Source of the DNA: Pollenia angustigena
Lineage: Eukaryota; Arthropoda; Insecta; Diptera; Polleniidae
DNA: 64,000 nt
Reading direction: 5' to 3'
Assembly (NCBI GenBank): GCA_930367215.1
Contig: OV884059.1
Location: 73,937,393 to 74,001,392 of the forward strand
Part shown: positions 1 through 11,816 of the stretch, piece after piece
How positions within the stretch are numbered: position 1 is the stretch's first letter
Layout: each line of letters begins with the position of its first letter
The notes under the pieces: model-generated
The model's database searches: none
Told to the model about the DNA's origin: nothing
Seen by the model: only the letters and a program-made list of their open reading frames with translations
Made by a program: the position numbers and the translations under genes

Positions 1-1617
1 AATAAAGTGGGGTTGGTCATACACTTTTCCCGTCTAGAAGCAAATTTAAGAAATTTAAGAATTTGGCACCATAACTTGTGAACATATTTTCCATAACTTT
101 TCGCAAAATTTCGGATGTAATTAGTGTAATTGGATTGTATGTTATTCCTACTTAATTCCCCAAGATTTCTTCATCAAAGAACAAATTATAATTAAAAAAG
201 TTATTAGGACTTCAAACGATTTTGGGCCACCCATAACATTTCTATCCCCTAAGTTTTTTTTAACCTCTGTGGTTTAACTGTTTTAAGGTCACAAAGTTAT
301 TATTTTTCTCTTTTTTGTAGACTTTTAAGTTTGTATAAATTTATTTTAATAGAGTGTTGAAGGGTGTTTACATTTAAACAAAATTATTTATTTATTTATA
401 AATTCAGCATCTTTTTTCTTCAGTTCTTCTTCATTTTGGGACACCCTGTACATTTTTATCAGCTCTAAGTACTTTTAACCTCTTGTGTTTAACTGTTTTA
501 AAGTCACAAAGTACTTCTTCTTGTGGTTTTCTTTGTTTTTGTAGACTTCTAAGTTTTTCTAATTTCATTTTAATGGAGTGTTGAAGTGTGTTTACAATTT
601 AGAAAAATCTTTATTTTTATATTCAGCATCTTTTTTCTTTAGTTCTTCTTCCGCAATAAATAATATATTTTCTCTTTAATTTTTTCATATATTTTTCAAA
701 TTTTAATTAGTTTTCTTAGCAGGGGTAGTAAAATATTGAAATATTATTTATGAAATATTTGAATATTCTTGTTCGTTGACCTTCCTTTTCTCTTTTAGTT
801 TAAAATTTTACTTTTAAAAAAATGTCAAAAAATCTGCCATCTAACGTAATTTATTATGAGAAAAAAAGAGTTTTAAAATGGAATATTTGGTGGACCCATT
901 TCTCATGCATGGTTGCAAATTTCTGCGTCAATTTCTAAGCTTTATTGCGGTAAAACAACTTCACATGGCGACGCTGTTTTTGATCTATTGTCAACAAACG
1001 GGGCAGCCATCTTGCGCACAGCTTTCTTATCTCAAATACGCGAATATGTAAATTATAGCTTTTTCTAAAGCGCCTTTTATTTCAGCTACCTTATGCTCCT
1101 TTAACCGAAGATCATCCGATACCATTTTGTGAATTTTCTTAAACGTTTCTGGCATGGACACTTAAGTAAATCGACCGTTTTGATCTTAGTCCTAGCAGCT
1201 CTTGGCTTCGTTTAAATCTGAACACATAAATAACATTTAAAGTCGTAAACGAAGAAGCAGATTCCCCGGTGTAGAATTTAGCACGACTTAAATTTTGGTT
1301 TCATGTAAACGGTGGTGTCGATTCTACATCAATTAACAACACCAAAACACAACAATGTATTTTGTTGCTGCTTTCGTTGACCGATAAGTCAAAAACACAA
1401 GTAACTTTTGACATTCCTCTCTCTAATTTAAAAAAAAAAGTAGCACAGCTGTGCTTTCAACGCCACCTGAAAAATGAATTTTTTTTTTTTTTTAAATATA
1501 TTTTTAGTTTTTATTATTGAATCTTTCTTATCGAACAAATACAATATGTATTCAAATCTTAATTCTACTTGTTGTTTATTAGTTGTTACCAGTGTAACCA
1601 CTAACTGATGTATTCAA
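1..1617. other. AT-rich non-coding stretch
   Basis: No open frame of convincing coding character is present on either strand. Apart from the diverged tandem duplication at 249-651 I recognise nothing here. It may be intronic or intergenic DNA, or old unrecognisable transposon sequence. Confidence 0.5.
249..651. repeat. Diverged tandem duplication, two units of about 185 bp
   Basis: Units 249-432 and 465-651 align along their whole length. Both contain, in order, a TAACCTCT-GTTTAACTGTTTTAA block, a TTTGTAGACTT block, a TTTTAAT-GAGTGTTGAAG block and a final ATTCAGCATCTTTTTTCTT block followed by AGTTCTTCTTC. Many substitutions and small indels separate the copies, so the duplication is old. The linker contains ACACCCTGTA, a sequence often seen at transposon ends, but no partner end was found. 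Confidence 0.8.
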
Positions 1618-1790
1618 ACTTTAAGACTGTCTTCTAGTTAGGCTCAAAGTATCGGTTCTTTTTAGCCTCTGGTGACCTTCGAACTGAAGCAAACCCCGAG
1701 CGAGGTAGTTAGGGTGGACCATTAGTTTATCGATGTAGCTTATTGAATATTTTTTAATTTCCTCCTGAATAGTGGGGACGTTGAGAATTC
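1618..1790 (-). pseudogene. 3'-end fragment of a Jockey-type LINE
   Basis: The minus-strand translation gives the C-terminal end of a Jockey-clade reverse transcriptase ORF (NVPTIQEEIKKYSISYIDKL, then a run ending LKRTDTLSLTRRQS). The same end, with a few substitutions, closes the larger LINE at 21.7-22.9 kb, so this is a short 5'-truncated copy of that family. Upstream of NVPTIQEE the similarity is lost at about 1790. Only the extreme C-terminus remains and no catalytic residue is present. A clear poly(A) tail is not seen at the 3' side (1617 and below). Confidence 0.8.
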
Positions 1791-2691
1791 GCCTTGCTTT
1801 CAAGTGAAAGCATTGAATAACATAAGGGAGACAAATTTTTTTTTCATGTTCACAAATTTCTGATGAGTCCAAAACAATAAAATACTCAAAAATAAAAAAA
1901 TACTTTTAAAAGGTTTCCACTGTCGCATATGTTAGGTCGGCAAATTGTAGAATCGCCCTCGTTTTTACTCACAATCATAGCTGCCAGATAAAATTTAACG
2001 AAAATCGTCAAGTTTTGACTTACCTTAATCGTCACGAAAATCGTCATTGTAAATAACCCCTAACTTTAAATAAGTTTTTAAAATATATTGTAATTTTTTA
2101 ATTTCGTTTGTAATAAAATTTCTGTTTTTTATGCACGGGCACTTGCTTATTTATTAGCAGGGCAAGGAAGTTCATGCACTTAAAATCGCAAAATATGCGT
2201 ATAAAACATGCAATAAAAATCGCAAAATATGCAAAAATAAAATTAAAAAATATGCATTAAAAATATATTTATTTATAAAGATAAAGTTTTGTTTATACAT
2301 ATAAATAAATAATTTTTTTTTTTAAGTTGTCAAATGTAAAACTCATTCTATTTGGTCTTAAAATAGTTTTAAACATTAAAAATGTTCGTTCGACATCAAC
2401 GGATATAATAGGTGCATATTAAAAGTGGTCAACTCCTTTGTAGAATATGTATTCATTTTCTGCAATATTTTCTTTACTGGAAGCTAAATTAAAAATATTA
2501 CCAATTTCTTTAACTTTTTTAAAACTGCATAAAGATTGGCTTGTACTTTTCGCCGATTTGACCTTCTACTTTTCTTATTTTAATGACAGCGGCATCACCG
2601 TGTTCAACCGAGGTGTTCAATGATTTAAACCCCTGAAGTTCGGTTATTGTCTCGACTAGAAACCCATTGTTTAATACCGTGTTCAAATATA

Positions 2692-3547
2692 CAGAGCACT
2701 CGCGATAATATGAACTAATTAAAACAAAGGCAGTTCACTTTTGCAAGATTGTTCATATTTGCGAATGGCATCTAATTTCCTTTTAAAAATGGTTTTTCCA
2801 AAAAAATAAAAGTTTCTAATGTTAAAGTTTTTTTTTATTTACTGTTCATTGGATTAAAAAAACTATTGATTTTTAAAATAGAAAAACAAACTTAAAGTTA
2901 TGCGAAAAAGTCTGTGATTTTCTTTCATTCTATCAGTTTAAAACGCCCCGCTCTCCTAAAAATCTCCAGATGATCTTTTTGTATCTCATTTCTAAAAACC
3001 ATCGGTGCATGCAATTTCCATTTTTTGGGTATTCGGAAGACCACACATTTTTCTTTTTCCAAGTCAAATAAATGTATTGTTAGAAAATTGAAAAAAAACA
3101 AATTTACTCTCTAAATTAGAAATACCTTTCCCTAATTGTTCTAAATTATTTAAAATTTCTGATTTTTCTCTTTAAAGTTCAAAACTCATGCTTTTTTTTA
3201 ATTCATATATTAGAACTTTTCACGTTAAAATTATATTTAGAAATGTATATAGAATTCCATGTTAACGTGAGAACTAACTAAAAAGTGTATGCAAAACAGT
3301 TTGATTAACGGCTGAAGACAATTTTAATGCGATAGCTAGGGAAATCCCCAAGTTATAATTCAGTTGAATCAAAATTGATTTTGATTTTAACACTGTGTAG
3401 GTAGAGAAAAACCCTAAAAAATACAACAATAAGTTTTATATTTTTTATTTATTTTTATATATTTTAGAGTAGTCAATGGAAGAAAATAAGTGTTCATATT
3501 TTGGGGTGTTCATATATTAGGGTGTTCATATTATCGCGAGTGCACTG
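2692..3547. mobile_element. Pogo-like non-autonomous element with TA duplication
   Basis: Terminal inverted repeats of about 24 bp bound this 856-bp segment; they read CAGAGCACTCGCGATAATAT on the left and CAGTGCACTCGCGATAATAT on the reverse of the right. TA flanks both ends. A CAGTGCACTC-type terminus with TA duplication is the pattern of the pogo/Tigger branch of Tc1/mariner elements. No transposase ORF is present. Near the right end the hexamer GTTCAT recurs three times in 60 bp, possibly as transposase-binding subterminal repeats. Confidence 0.75.
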
Positions 3548-3645
3548 TACCTTTTTTATTGAGTCAATATTCGGTTAATTGACATAATTATCTTTCTCTT
3601 CACATATACACAATTTAGCTAACTCAATTTATATTACTACTACAT

Positions 3646-5683
3646 TAGGCCTGCCATACGTCCTGGTTTTGGACTACTTGTCCTGGTGTCCTGGTCCACT
3701 ATTAAATTGTCCTGGTTTTTTGTACAGGTCAAGACAAGCAAATTTGTTTTTTGCTTTAGTTGTTTACAAAGGTTAAGATTTCTGTTATAACACTGCTAAC
3801 ATAAGCTAATTGTATAAAGAACTTTAAGTAAATTCAACTGTTATCTGGTGTAAAGCTGGTAAAAGCTTTCAATAATATTAGTTGATAGTCAATCCTCTTT
3901 CAAATTTTGTTTCAACTAGTGACTGTAAAAAGTTATACCGTGTAAACAACTTTTATAAGTAATCGAAAACCGATAACGAATTGCTTTCTCTAAGGCAGCC
4001 CATACACGTTTCAATTCAATTGTCAACTGAGTCGGTCGTTGTCCATATCAAAGCGTGTTTGATTAGTTTGACAGTTGTCGAGTTGGTTGAAGAATAATCA
4101 AAAGAGTTTGATTTTTTTCAAGTTGAGTACTTAGTCTGCTCAATGGACTAAAGAAAGAAACTCGTTAAAGACTGAAACACTGCAGAGCATTATTCAATGT
4201 AAGTTTGACTTTAATATGACATGCTGCCTGTTTTATAACTAGATATATCAAAGACCGAATTGAAATTCTAGAAAAAGTGCAATCTTCTGTAAATTATTTT
4301 AGTTTAGAACATTTTAAGCTCAACTTTTCATTATTTTTCACCGTTTTTATGTACATGAAGTACATCCCAGTAAAAACTTCGCCTACAAAATAATGTGTTA
4401 AGTAATCAGAAAAACATAAGAGCACTACTTACAATTCTACTGAAAGAACCAATGAATTTTACGAGGCATGTCCCAAAATGAACGCATTTAAAAGTAAGTC
4501 ATTATTTTTTTACTTAAATAATCCAGAAAAAAGTAGTTATAGAAGTTGTTATAGATGTAGTTATAGAAGAACGTTACAAAATAATGAGTTAAATAAGCTA
4601 TTCATTTTGAAAAAGTAAGCGAAGTTTTTACTGGTACGTTAATTTTTTTTTCTATATATTGTTGGATTTAAAAATAAAAACTGGATGGTTTTTACATATC
4701 GCACCCTAAATACTAAACTGTAACAACTCAAAATTCTTAAATTTTCAGGAGAGCCAAAAAACAGTTATGTAAAAATATTTAAAAAAAAATTAGTTCCCTT
4801 ATTAAAAAAGTCCAATTTGAAGAAAGTTTTGCTATGCCTTTTGAGAATTTATTTATTAAGGGTACAATATACTACACACATATTGACATTTCCCCAGAAT
4901 GGTCTACCAGGATGAAAAAATAACATGTTGATTATCATCGTCTTGTATTGCTTTTTATTATAAAAAAAAGTCTTTGTTCTCATAAAAGAATGGTTTCATA
5001 GCATATCTCAGCTGTTTTACTTGAGGAAATTTGGCTGGAAACTGGAAAATATTTTTCTGTATTTTCTATTTTTAAAGACATTTTTATATACTTATTTTAC
5101 ATGCAAGAAATATGTTATGTTTACACTCTTTCTTCATAATCTCTCCATTACAATAAATTGTAAGAGGAGTATTAAGTTTTTTTGTTAAGGAAATTTAAAG
5201 ACATTTATGGGAAAATGCGTGGTGATAATAATAAAAAAAAATCATATGGAAAAGTCGTACGTTCGAGACCGGTAAATAAGCCAATTACACAAAAACCAAG
5301 AGAGATATTTTATTTTGTAAATACTGGATGGAGACCTACATTAATACACTGTTAAAATAAGTTAATCACTTTTAATTCCATTGCACAGATTTTTACATTT
5401 CACTATTGTCAGCCAAAGTTGACTTCTATTTTGCGTACGTTCGTACCCACACGTATATAACTTGCACTAAACATAGAGCTACCCAAATGCTATCGAATCG
5501 AAAAAAAAATGCTAGGAAAAGTTTTGTTTTCTATATTATTTGTACATCAAAAGCGTACGAACGTACGTTCGTGAACCTAGGAAATGCCCATATGTATTTA
5601 AAAAAAACTTTTCTGTTGGTGTAATTTTTTATCCATTTTTGCCATGTGTCCTGGTTGATAAGTTCAAACACCTGGCAGCCCTA
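3646..5683. mobile_element. hAT-superfamily non-autonomous element with 8-bp TSD
   Basis: The element starts TAGGCCTGCCATACGTCCTG and ends, reversed, TAGGGCTGCCA. It is flanked on both sides by the exact 8-bp target duplication TACTACAT (3638-3645 and 5684-5691). Short TIRs of this kind with 8-bp duplications are characteristic of hAT transposons. GTCCTGG recurs several times near the left end and once near the right end. Small ORFs inside (around 5406-5737) are not transposase-like. It is 2038 bp long, so it is a deleted or non-autonomous copy. Confidence 0.85.
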
Positions 5684-6188
5684 TACTACATACAACATTC
5701 AACGAAAACAAAAATGTACATGTACAAGAAAATGTAAACAACTTTTGACATCTTTAAGGAATAAACATCTGGTTTTTGAGCAGATCAAATGGATAGGCCT
5801 TTTTTAGTTGTAATTTCAATTGCTAAATATCAAAACACTGTTTAGTAAGTTGTGTTTTGCTTAATAAACACACTTGTTACAGTGTCGCATTTTAATTTTA
5901 CTCAATATTTATAACAATTTCGTATTAATTGAGCAATAACTAAATTGCAGTTTTGTATGGATAATTGAACTCAATAATGGCATTTATTGCGTAAAACTCA
6001 ATTAAGGTGCATATCTGAACACGATATAAGTGAACAAATTCTAATTGAGCCTTTATATTAGGTACGTTTAAAATATTGTTTACTTTTTATAGCGACTGCA
6101 TTATTTTCTTTAAAATTATTTACCATCCTTAAATTCTTCAACATTTTTGGCATAATACTAAACTGCCTGCCACTAGGGGCCCATCTTG

Positions 6189-6770
6189 TTATACATGCTT
6201 GAAACGCGAAGGTGACTTAAAAAACTTGCATGTATGGCATGCGCTTAGCATGTGACATGTTACATTTTTGGGTAAGATACCTTTAAAAAATGTCAAGTAG
6301 AGCAACATTTTATTTTTATTAAGGTCTTCTAAAAGTGAAATTGAGTCTTTGAAAGTTCGAGCTAATGAAGCATGATTCACCTTTTCCAACTTTACAATAT
6401 TAAACAAAAATTTGTGTTTACTCTGTTCTTCTTCGGCATTCAAGATCCCAACAATTACGTAGACCACGCAACGTCCTTCAGTGTCCATTGTTTCGTCAAT
6501 AGACAGCCACAAATTATGTGGCTTAATCCTTTCAACAATGTCACATAGTTGTAAAGTGTACAACTTGACGAGATAAGTTTTTCTAAGGGTTGTTTCCGTA
6601 GGATTGGTTTCGGTGGTATATTTGTTTAAAGAAATTCTAAAATTTTGGTTGATTAGCTTATATAAAGGTATATCTGCAGACACCAGAGCATAACACAATT
6701 CCAAACTAATTTTACTAGTTTTATCCTCCGAAGTTGATTTTCTTGAAATTGAAGTTTGCGAAACCTTTTC
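6189..6770 (-). pseudogene. hAT-like transposase fragment (CGBP1/ZBED-like)
   Basis: The 171-codon frame extends upstream without a stop to about 6770. The visible pattern is a short region with SADIPLYKLINQNFR, then LRKTYL, then LWLSIDETMDTEGRCVVYVI. The element 'DIPL-KL-N--F' followed by 'W-S-DET-D--GR-V--VI-G' is the core of hAT-type transposase-like proteins related to CGBP1/ZBED; the D of IDET is in the position of a catalytic acidic residue. The frame ends at a stop after ACHTCKFFKSPSRFKHV, far short of a complete transposase (usually 500-700 residues), and an N-terminal zinc finger cannot be read in one frame. It is a remnant, probably of the composite element around it. Confidence 0.65.
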
Positions 6771-7566
6771 ATAAATCTGTGTGTTTCTGGCTTTGAAGGT
6801 GCTGATTTACTACAAATTTTTAAATGAAACACCTTTATTGTAAACTTTGCAAAAAAATACTTTTCCTTCTATTTTGAAGACTCAAAAACACACGTATTTA
6901 AAATATTATTTTTTGATATTAAAAACAATTTGTTTTATCAATACTTTTTGGATTTTAGGTCATACTTAAAGCGTAAATCCAAAATATTCTGTTTAATTCT
7001 TTTTTTTCTTCGCCGAACGTTATTTTTATTTGAGGGTTTTTCAAGTAAAAAAAAAAACCGTAAGCAAAATGAAATGTCAAAAAATTTTTATTGTTACTTC
7101 TACAATTATGTACACAATTATACAAATTGTGTAATTTTTAAAATTTGTTAAACATGGCTACAAAAGGTGCTACTTTTTAAAAGTAAAAGAAACAAGGTGA
7201 AATTATAATAAAATGTAGATAATTCAGTACCAAACACCAACATGTTGTTGCTTTTGCTCCTTGAAAATGTCAGAGTTAGCAGATTTTCCCATTCTTTTTT
7301 GACTGTTTGACAGCTTCAGGGCTGAAACAACTATAACTAGCTGATCCACTGACTACACCTTGAACAGAAAGATATTTCTAAACAAAAAACTAAGAAGAGA
7401 GCAATTTTTTTTTATAAATATTACAAAATATTAAGAAAAATTTGAATTTATAACAAAATATCCCAAAATATGACGAAAAATATGCATTTATAACAAAATA
7501 TGCAAAAACATGCATTTAAAGCAAAATATGCAAAAATATGCACTAACAAATTAATTCCATTTTACT

Positions 7567-9744
7567 GGAAACATTGTGATTCGCAAAGATATTAACTTTA
7601 AGTGGGTCTCAGAGTAACGACAACAAACATGCAAAGTAATTTTTGGGAATACAAGGTTTATAATAATAAGATTTTGTTGTCGTGTTTAATTCCCAATTTT
7701 CATTCTTGAAAGATACACTGAAATTTATTGTTGATTATTTTTATTGAAAGTTTAATAAGTCGGTTAATTTTTAACAAATATTTTAAAACAAGGTAGCATT
7801 TTACTCATAAATAAACATGCTTTAATAATAAATTCATAAATAATACGGTTCCTAAATAAAAAAAATGACAAAAACACCTTCAAAGTTAAAAAATAGAGAA
7901 CATTTTTTAAAAATTGAGGTTGCTGGAGAAATACGCATAGTTACATCAGTATTACTTAAATATCATGTTCACATCTTTGAAAGTCTCAGTTTGTTCTTTC
8001 CAAATCCGCTGAGAAATTTAAAATCGGTTGCCATTCAACAAAGTTACTGGCATATAAGTGAAAAAGGTACGAGAAACCGGGTTTTCACCCGTAACTCGAG
8101 ATTTTGTAGGTTTTTCGCAAATTTTAAATACAGAGTCTTGTTGTGTTCGACAAGACCTACTAGAAAAAGGGTATCGCAACCTAGGAACAGATTTTTTCCT
8201 GTCGCAGTTTGTAATTCTCTTCTTGCTGGCGGTGCATTTATACAATCTGAATATATAAAAATGTATGTCTGGCAAGTCTTAAACTTTGTGTTGTTAATTA
8301 CTGTGAATGTCAACTCATAAAAAGAACAATCTAATTGAATTTCGGTATTAAAACAAAAGTTTAACGTTTACAATGCCTGAAATTTTTAAAGTGCAAATAA
8401 AATAAGTTTTAATAATAATACACAAATGGATTTTATTAAATAAACAAGTATGAGTGCCGAATCTTATTTACCCTTCATTATAGTTCAATAACAACAAGAT
8501 TTATTTATACAAATACCGTTTTTTAGATAAAAAATAAATATATTTTGTGCCACGCCTATTTCTTTCCCGCCCACATGTTGTCGGTATTGTATATTGGCTA
8601 TAAAGATGCTTGTACCTTATTAGGAAACTTTGGCTCTTGCCGCTCTCTAGATATACAGAAATTTGTGATTTCTTTGTACGGGAGGTGCCACGCCCACTTC
8701 TCTTTAGATTAGTACATATTTAGGATCTGTGTCGCTCCAGCTCCAACTCGCTCTTTTAAAAATTGTGGTAATGGCAAATGATGGAGTTACTTATTGTCAA
8801 AACATCCTTATCCTTTTTGTTCGCTCACGTTTACTCCTTTTCCAGAAATCTGGACTCATCCCCCAGTGAATTCTTACAAGTAGATTGGCCAAAAGTCGCT
8901 GCAACTCGCTCTGCTATAAATCCTAATCATTTTTGTTCGCCCACGTTGATTACTTTTCCAGAAATTTGGACTCATCCATGATAACAGCGTTAACACAAGT
9001 TCTGTTAAGTGGTTAACAATATGCTGTTAAAATAACAGAATGTGTCTAGTGTTAAAAATTAGAAAACAAAATTCACGCTTTTACTTTTACTTGTCCTTTA
9101 ACTCTAATATCTTGTTTTTTTGGTTTACTAAAATGTCTTTTTGTCGGAAGTTTTAAAAGCTTTCAAAGTCTTTTTAACCCATTTGTAAACTTAAATTATC
9201 CCCAAATGACTTCACTTTTGTAACCAACTTTAAACGGTTTAAAATGAATATTAAGGTGTAATTCCCTTAAGTTTTCACTGGGAAAGTAATTCATTAATTA
9301 CAAATCAATTTTGGTTTTCTTTTTGTAAATAAAACAGCAAAAACTTTGCATGTGTTTATCAGTTAAGTGGTCTGTCGCCATTCAGTCAATTTATAAAGTT
9401 ACAACCAGAACCGTAAAACCAGCCGAAAAACATTAAAAAAAAAAAAATTATATATAAAAAATTAAAAAAAGAAAAATTCAAGAAGAAGTAAAATAATAAA
9501 AAAAGCCAACGTTCAATACCCGACCAACATTTAACGCCTTACACCAATCAAGAGCTTAAGGATGATTGTAACGTAACGGGCCTACGTTTACAGAAGAGAT
9601 TTTTTTTAAGTTACGAAATGATTTTATAAAAAAAATACTACAAATTTTTGGAAGTAAAGCCTACATAGACGATATGGTCCAAATTGTACTTGGAGCTTTT
9701 TTACTTAAACGTTTCTTTTGCTTAATATTGTACCTTTAGTGCCT
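7567..9744. other. AT-rich stretch with unassigned ORFs
   Basis: A 151-codon frame at 7865-8320 (+) overlaps three other frames on both strands. Its protein has no recognisable motif, so I do not call it a gene. The stretch 8520-8980 is less AT-rich and contains GGTGCCACGCCCAC, a phrase common in fly interspersed repeats, plus the tandem unit at 8815-8977. The rest holds nothing I recognise. Confidence 0.45.
8815..8977. repeat. Two 47-bp units spaced 116 bp apart
   Basis: The phrase TTTTGTTCGC-CACGTT followed by ACT-CTTTTCCAGAAAT and TGGACTCATCC occurs at 8815-8862 and 8931-8977 in direct orientation with few differences. It resembles a tandem unit within an interspersed repeat. Confidence 0.75.
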
Positions 9745-9777
9745 GTTCACACACGTCAAGTTTGAACGTGTGTGAAC
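9745..9777. repeat. Perfect 12-bp hairpin
   Basis: GTTCACACACGT (9745-9756) and ACGTGTGTGAAC (9766-9777) are exact reverse complements around a 9-base loop. It lies 8 bp outside the TIR element that begins at 9786. It could be a folded transposon end or a regulatory palindrome; neither can be decided here. Confidence 0.8.
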
Positions 9778-9785
9778 TGGAACTT

Positions 9786-10644
9786 CCCAACAAACACGGA
9801 GGTTTGATTTAAAATTGAAAATGATTTGAAATCAAACGTTTTCTCAAACGACAAACGTATGATAATGATTAGAAAATCATTTGAAAATCATAGCGTTCTC
9901 AACAAAAAGGGGAAATTATTTTCAAATTAAAAATGACTTTATTTTCAACTTGCTTTCAAACGTAATTCTCAAATGTTTTTCAAATGTGGATTATAATACT
10001 ATGTGGAATATAAATACAAATATTCTATTTTAAGTTAAATTTATTATTTATTTAAATAAAGATGAAATAATGTTCTTTCCGTCCTCTAATTCTTGCAAAG
10101 ACAAACTACTTGGCTCCCTTTTATTTTGAGGATTGTAGCACCGCGATCGATCAACAAACTTTCTTCACTTTCCCGTTTTATTTTCCTATTTTTTGTATTT
10201 TTAATAATTTTAGCACCGCGATCGATCAACAAACTTTCTTCACTTTTCCGTTTTATTTTCCTTTTTTTTGTATTTTTAATAATTGTAATTACTCACAAAT
10301 AATTTTTATTTTTCACAAGAAATAAGCTGTTCACTTTATATTAAAATTTATTTTTAATAGTAAAACACATGTAACCGCAAAGTAAAAAATGTAACTTTAA
10401 TCGCCATTTCTAATGATTACATTTATTTTTCGCTTTAGTATTGCCAAGTTTATTTTTGATTTGAATTTAACATTTGACAAACATTTGACATCAAATTGAT
10501 AAATCATTTGATACCAAATGTTTATTTTCAAATCATTATCAATTTGAATTGAAATGTTAAATCAAACAATTGAAAAACGAATTGTGTTTGATGTCAAATG
10601 ATAAAGTCATTTCATATCAAAGGATTGACTTCGTGTTTGTTGGG
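9786..10644. mobile_element. TIR element of 859 bp, class unresolved
   Basis: Both ends carry the inverted repeat CCCAACAAACACG. Subterminal regions on both sides are rich in variations on TTTGAAAATGATTTG and ATCAAATGATAAA, which resemble transposase-binding arrays. A 75-bp tandem duplication lies inside. No transposase is encoded. Target duplication is not clear (at best TT), so the superfamily is left open. Confidence 0.65.
10138..10287. repeat. 75-bp tandem duplication
   Basis: Two adjacent copies begin at 10138 and 10213 with GCACCGCGATCGATCAACAA and run through TTTCTTCACTTT and GTATTTTTAATAATT. They differ by only a few bases, so the duplication is young relative to the surrounding sequence. 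The frames reading through it simply repeat themselves and are not genes. Confidence 0.9.
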
Positions 10645-11194
10645 TTACCAACCTATTTGACAGGACATGCTCATTCAAAAGCTCAGAAAGTAATTGTTTT
10701 TTTAATCTACGATCATAACTTCTTGGCGTTACATGGATTATTTTAAACGCATAATACTCTTCCCCACCTGTAGTGGTGTAGGGTATGAAAAGTCTACAAC
10801 CATAAATCGGAAATGCTGTTACTTTATTTGCTCCAAAAATATTTACGCTTGATCGAATATTTTTGTACGATTATTTAAATTTTAAATTTGGTAAATAAAA
10901 AACTCTTTTTGTGTTTACCTTAACTTGGGCTATGCGCAGGCGCCTCTAGCTGAGTGTTTAGGTAAACAGAGATGTGTGTATTTCAAATTAGACTTGTATC
11001 TAAGTATTGTCTGTAGTGCAATTGAGTTCGTTTGGTTGTACATATTTGAGGTGATAAAAAAAGCGTTATGAAAAATTTCCCTTGTGCTTAATGGGGTTTT
11101 AAAGACTTGTTAAATTTCAAATTTATTTTTGTTGCTGCTGTTGTTTATTTTTGTCATATTTTAACGTGTGTAAAAATATTATGGTTAAGGTTTT

Positions 11195-11228
<34 letters not shown>

Positions 11229-11327
11229 CCATATAAAATATTTATATTCTTTTTGATTTAATTTTTTTTTTGCAAATATTTAAAGTTTTATTTATTTTTA
11301 TTAATTTATGATTTTTTTCCATTGCAG
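10645..11327. other. Non-coding stretch with poly(A) run
   Basis: Contains a fragment of a fly interspersed repeat end around 10745-10800 (TACTCTTCCCCACCTGTAGT, then GGTGTAGGGTATG) and a run of 28 A at 11199-11226. No gene is recognised. A pyrimidine-rich tract at 11308-11325 ends in TTGCAG and leads into the candidate exon that follows. Confidence 0.5.
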
Positions 11328-11460
11328 GTATGTTAGCGACAATGTATATTTACCAAATATATTTTATAAATTTGGTCATCTAGAGGCCCTAAAACCAGCA
11401 GTTTAAAACGTGCAAGTGGCAAGTTTGGCTGTGAAACTCGACGTCGGCATGAAAACACTT
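11328..11460 (+). other. Candidate host exon (5'UTR plus MKTL start)
   Basis: The segment is bounded by a good acceptor (pyrimidine tract then TTGCAG) and a strong donor (GTAAGT at 11461). An ATG at 11449 opens a four-codon stretch, ATG AAA ACA CTT, ending exactly at the donor in phase 0. The translated MKTL would suit the beginning of a secreted or membrane protein. Upstream in the exon all frames are closed, as for a 5'UTR. No matching downstream exon could be identified in the window, so this is a signal-based prediction only. Confidence 0.3.
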
Positions 11461-11816
11461 GTAAGTACACTTGTAGGTTAAGGTCGTTTATGGAAATGTT
11501 AAATTTTTTATTTTTGGATACAGTGTAACAAAACGATATTTGGGTAGTCTTATGAACTTTAATCTTAAAACAACAATTTAAATTTTAGTAAATAGGGAGC
11601 ACTAAATAAGTTTTTCTTAGTTCCTTGCACAAGGCGGGGCTTTTACTTTGAATCCTGCTTATAAATTGCTTAAATATGCAGATACTCATATTTTGGCCGA
11701 AATAATTCGGTTTTCATGAAATTTTTTTTCTAGCTACGCTGTTTTATCGTCGCTAGTGCACAGAAATAGAAAATCGAATTTAATTAAAGAATTCGTTCAG
11801 ACAATTAAATAAAATA
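11461..11816. other. Non-coding, nothing recognised
   Basis: AT-rich sequence between the candidate exon and the hAT MITE. If the exon is real this is the start of its intron. The last eight bases (11809-11816) are the target duplication of the MITE. Confidence 0.4.

Larger units (their letters stand above)
2158..7566. mobile_element. Candidate decayed composite hAT element
   Basis: Both edges begin with CAG when read inward, and both edges carry clusters of GCAAAATATGC / ATATGCAAAAATATGC subterminal motifs (about 2185-2265 and 7440-7545). A hAT-like transposase fragment lies at 6189-6770 on the minus strand. The flanking 8 bases do not match, so the exact ends are unproven. The body is interrupted by a pogo-like element (2692-3547) and a second hAT element (3646-5683). 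The grouping of these parts into one element is inference. Confidence 0.35.

Noticed and set aside
2150..7575. 8-bp target duplication for the composite hAT
   Set aside because: The bases next to the CAG/CTG ends (TTTATTAG and GAAACATT) do not match, so the boundaries stay tentative.
7865..8320. 151-codon ORF as a gene
   Set aside because: Three other frames overlap it on both strands, with no motif and no start context or splice evidence.
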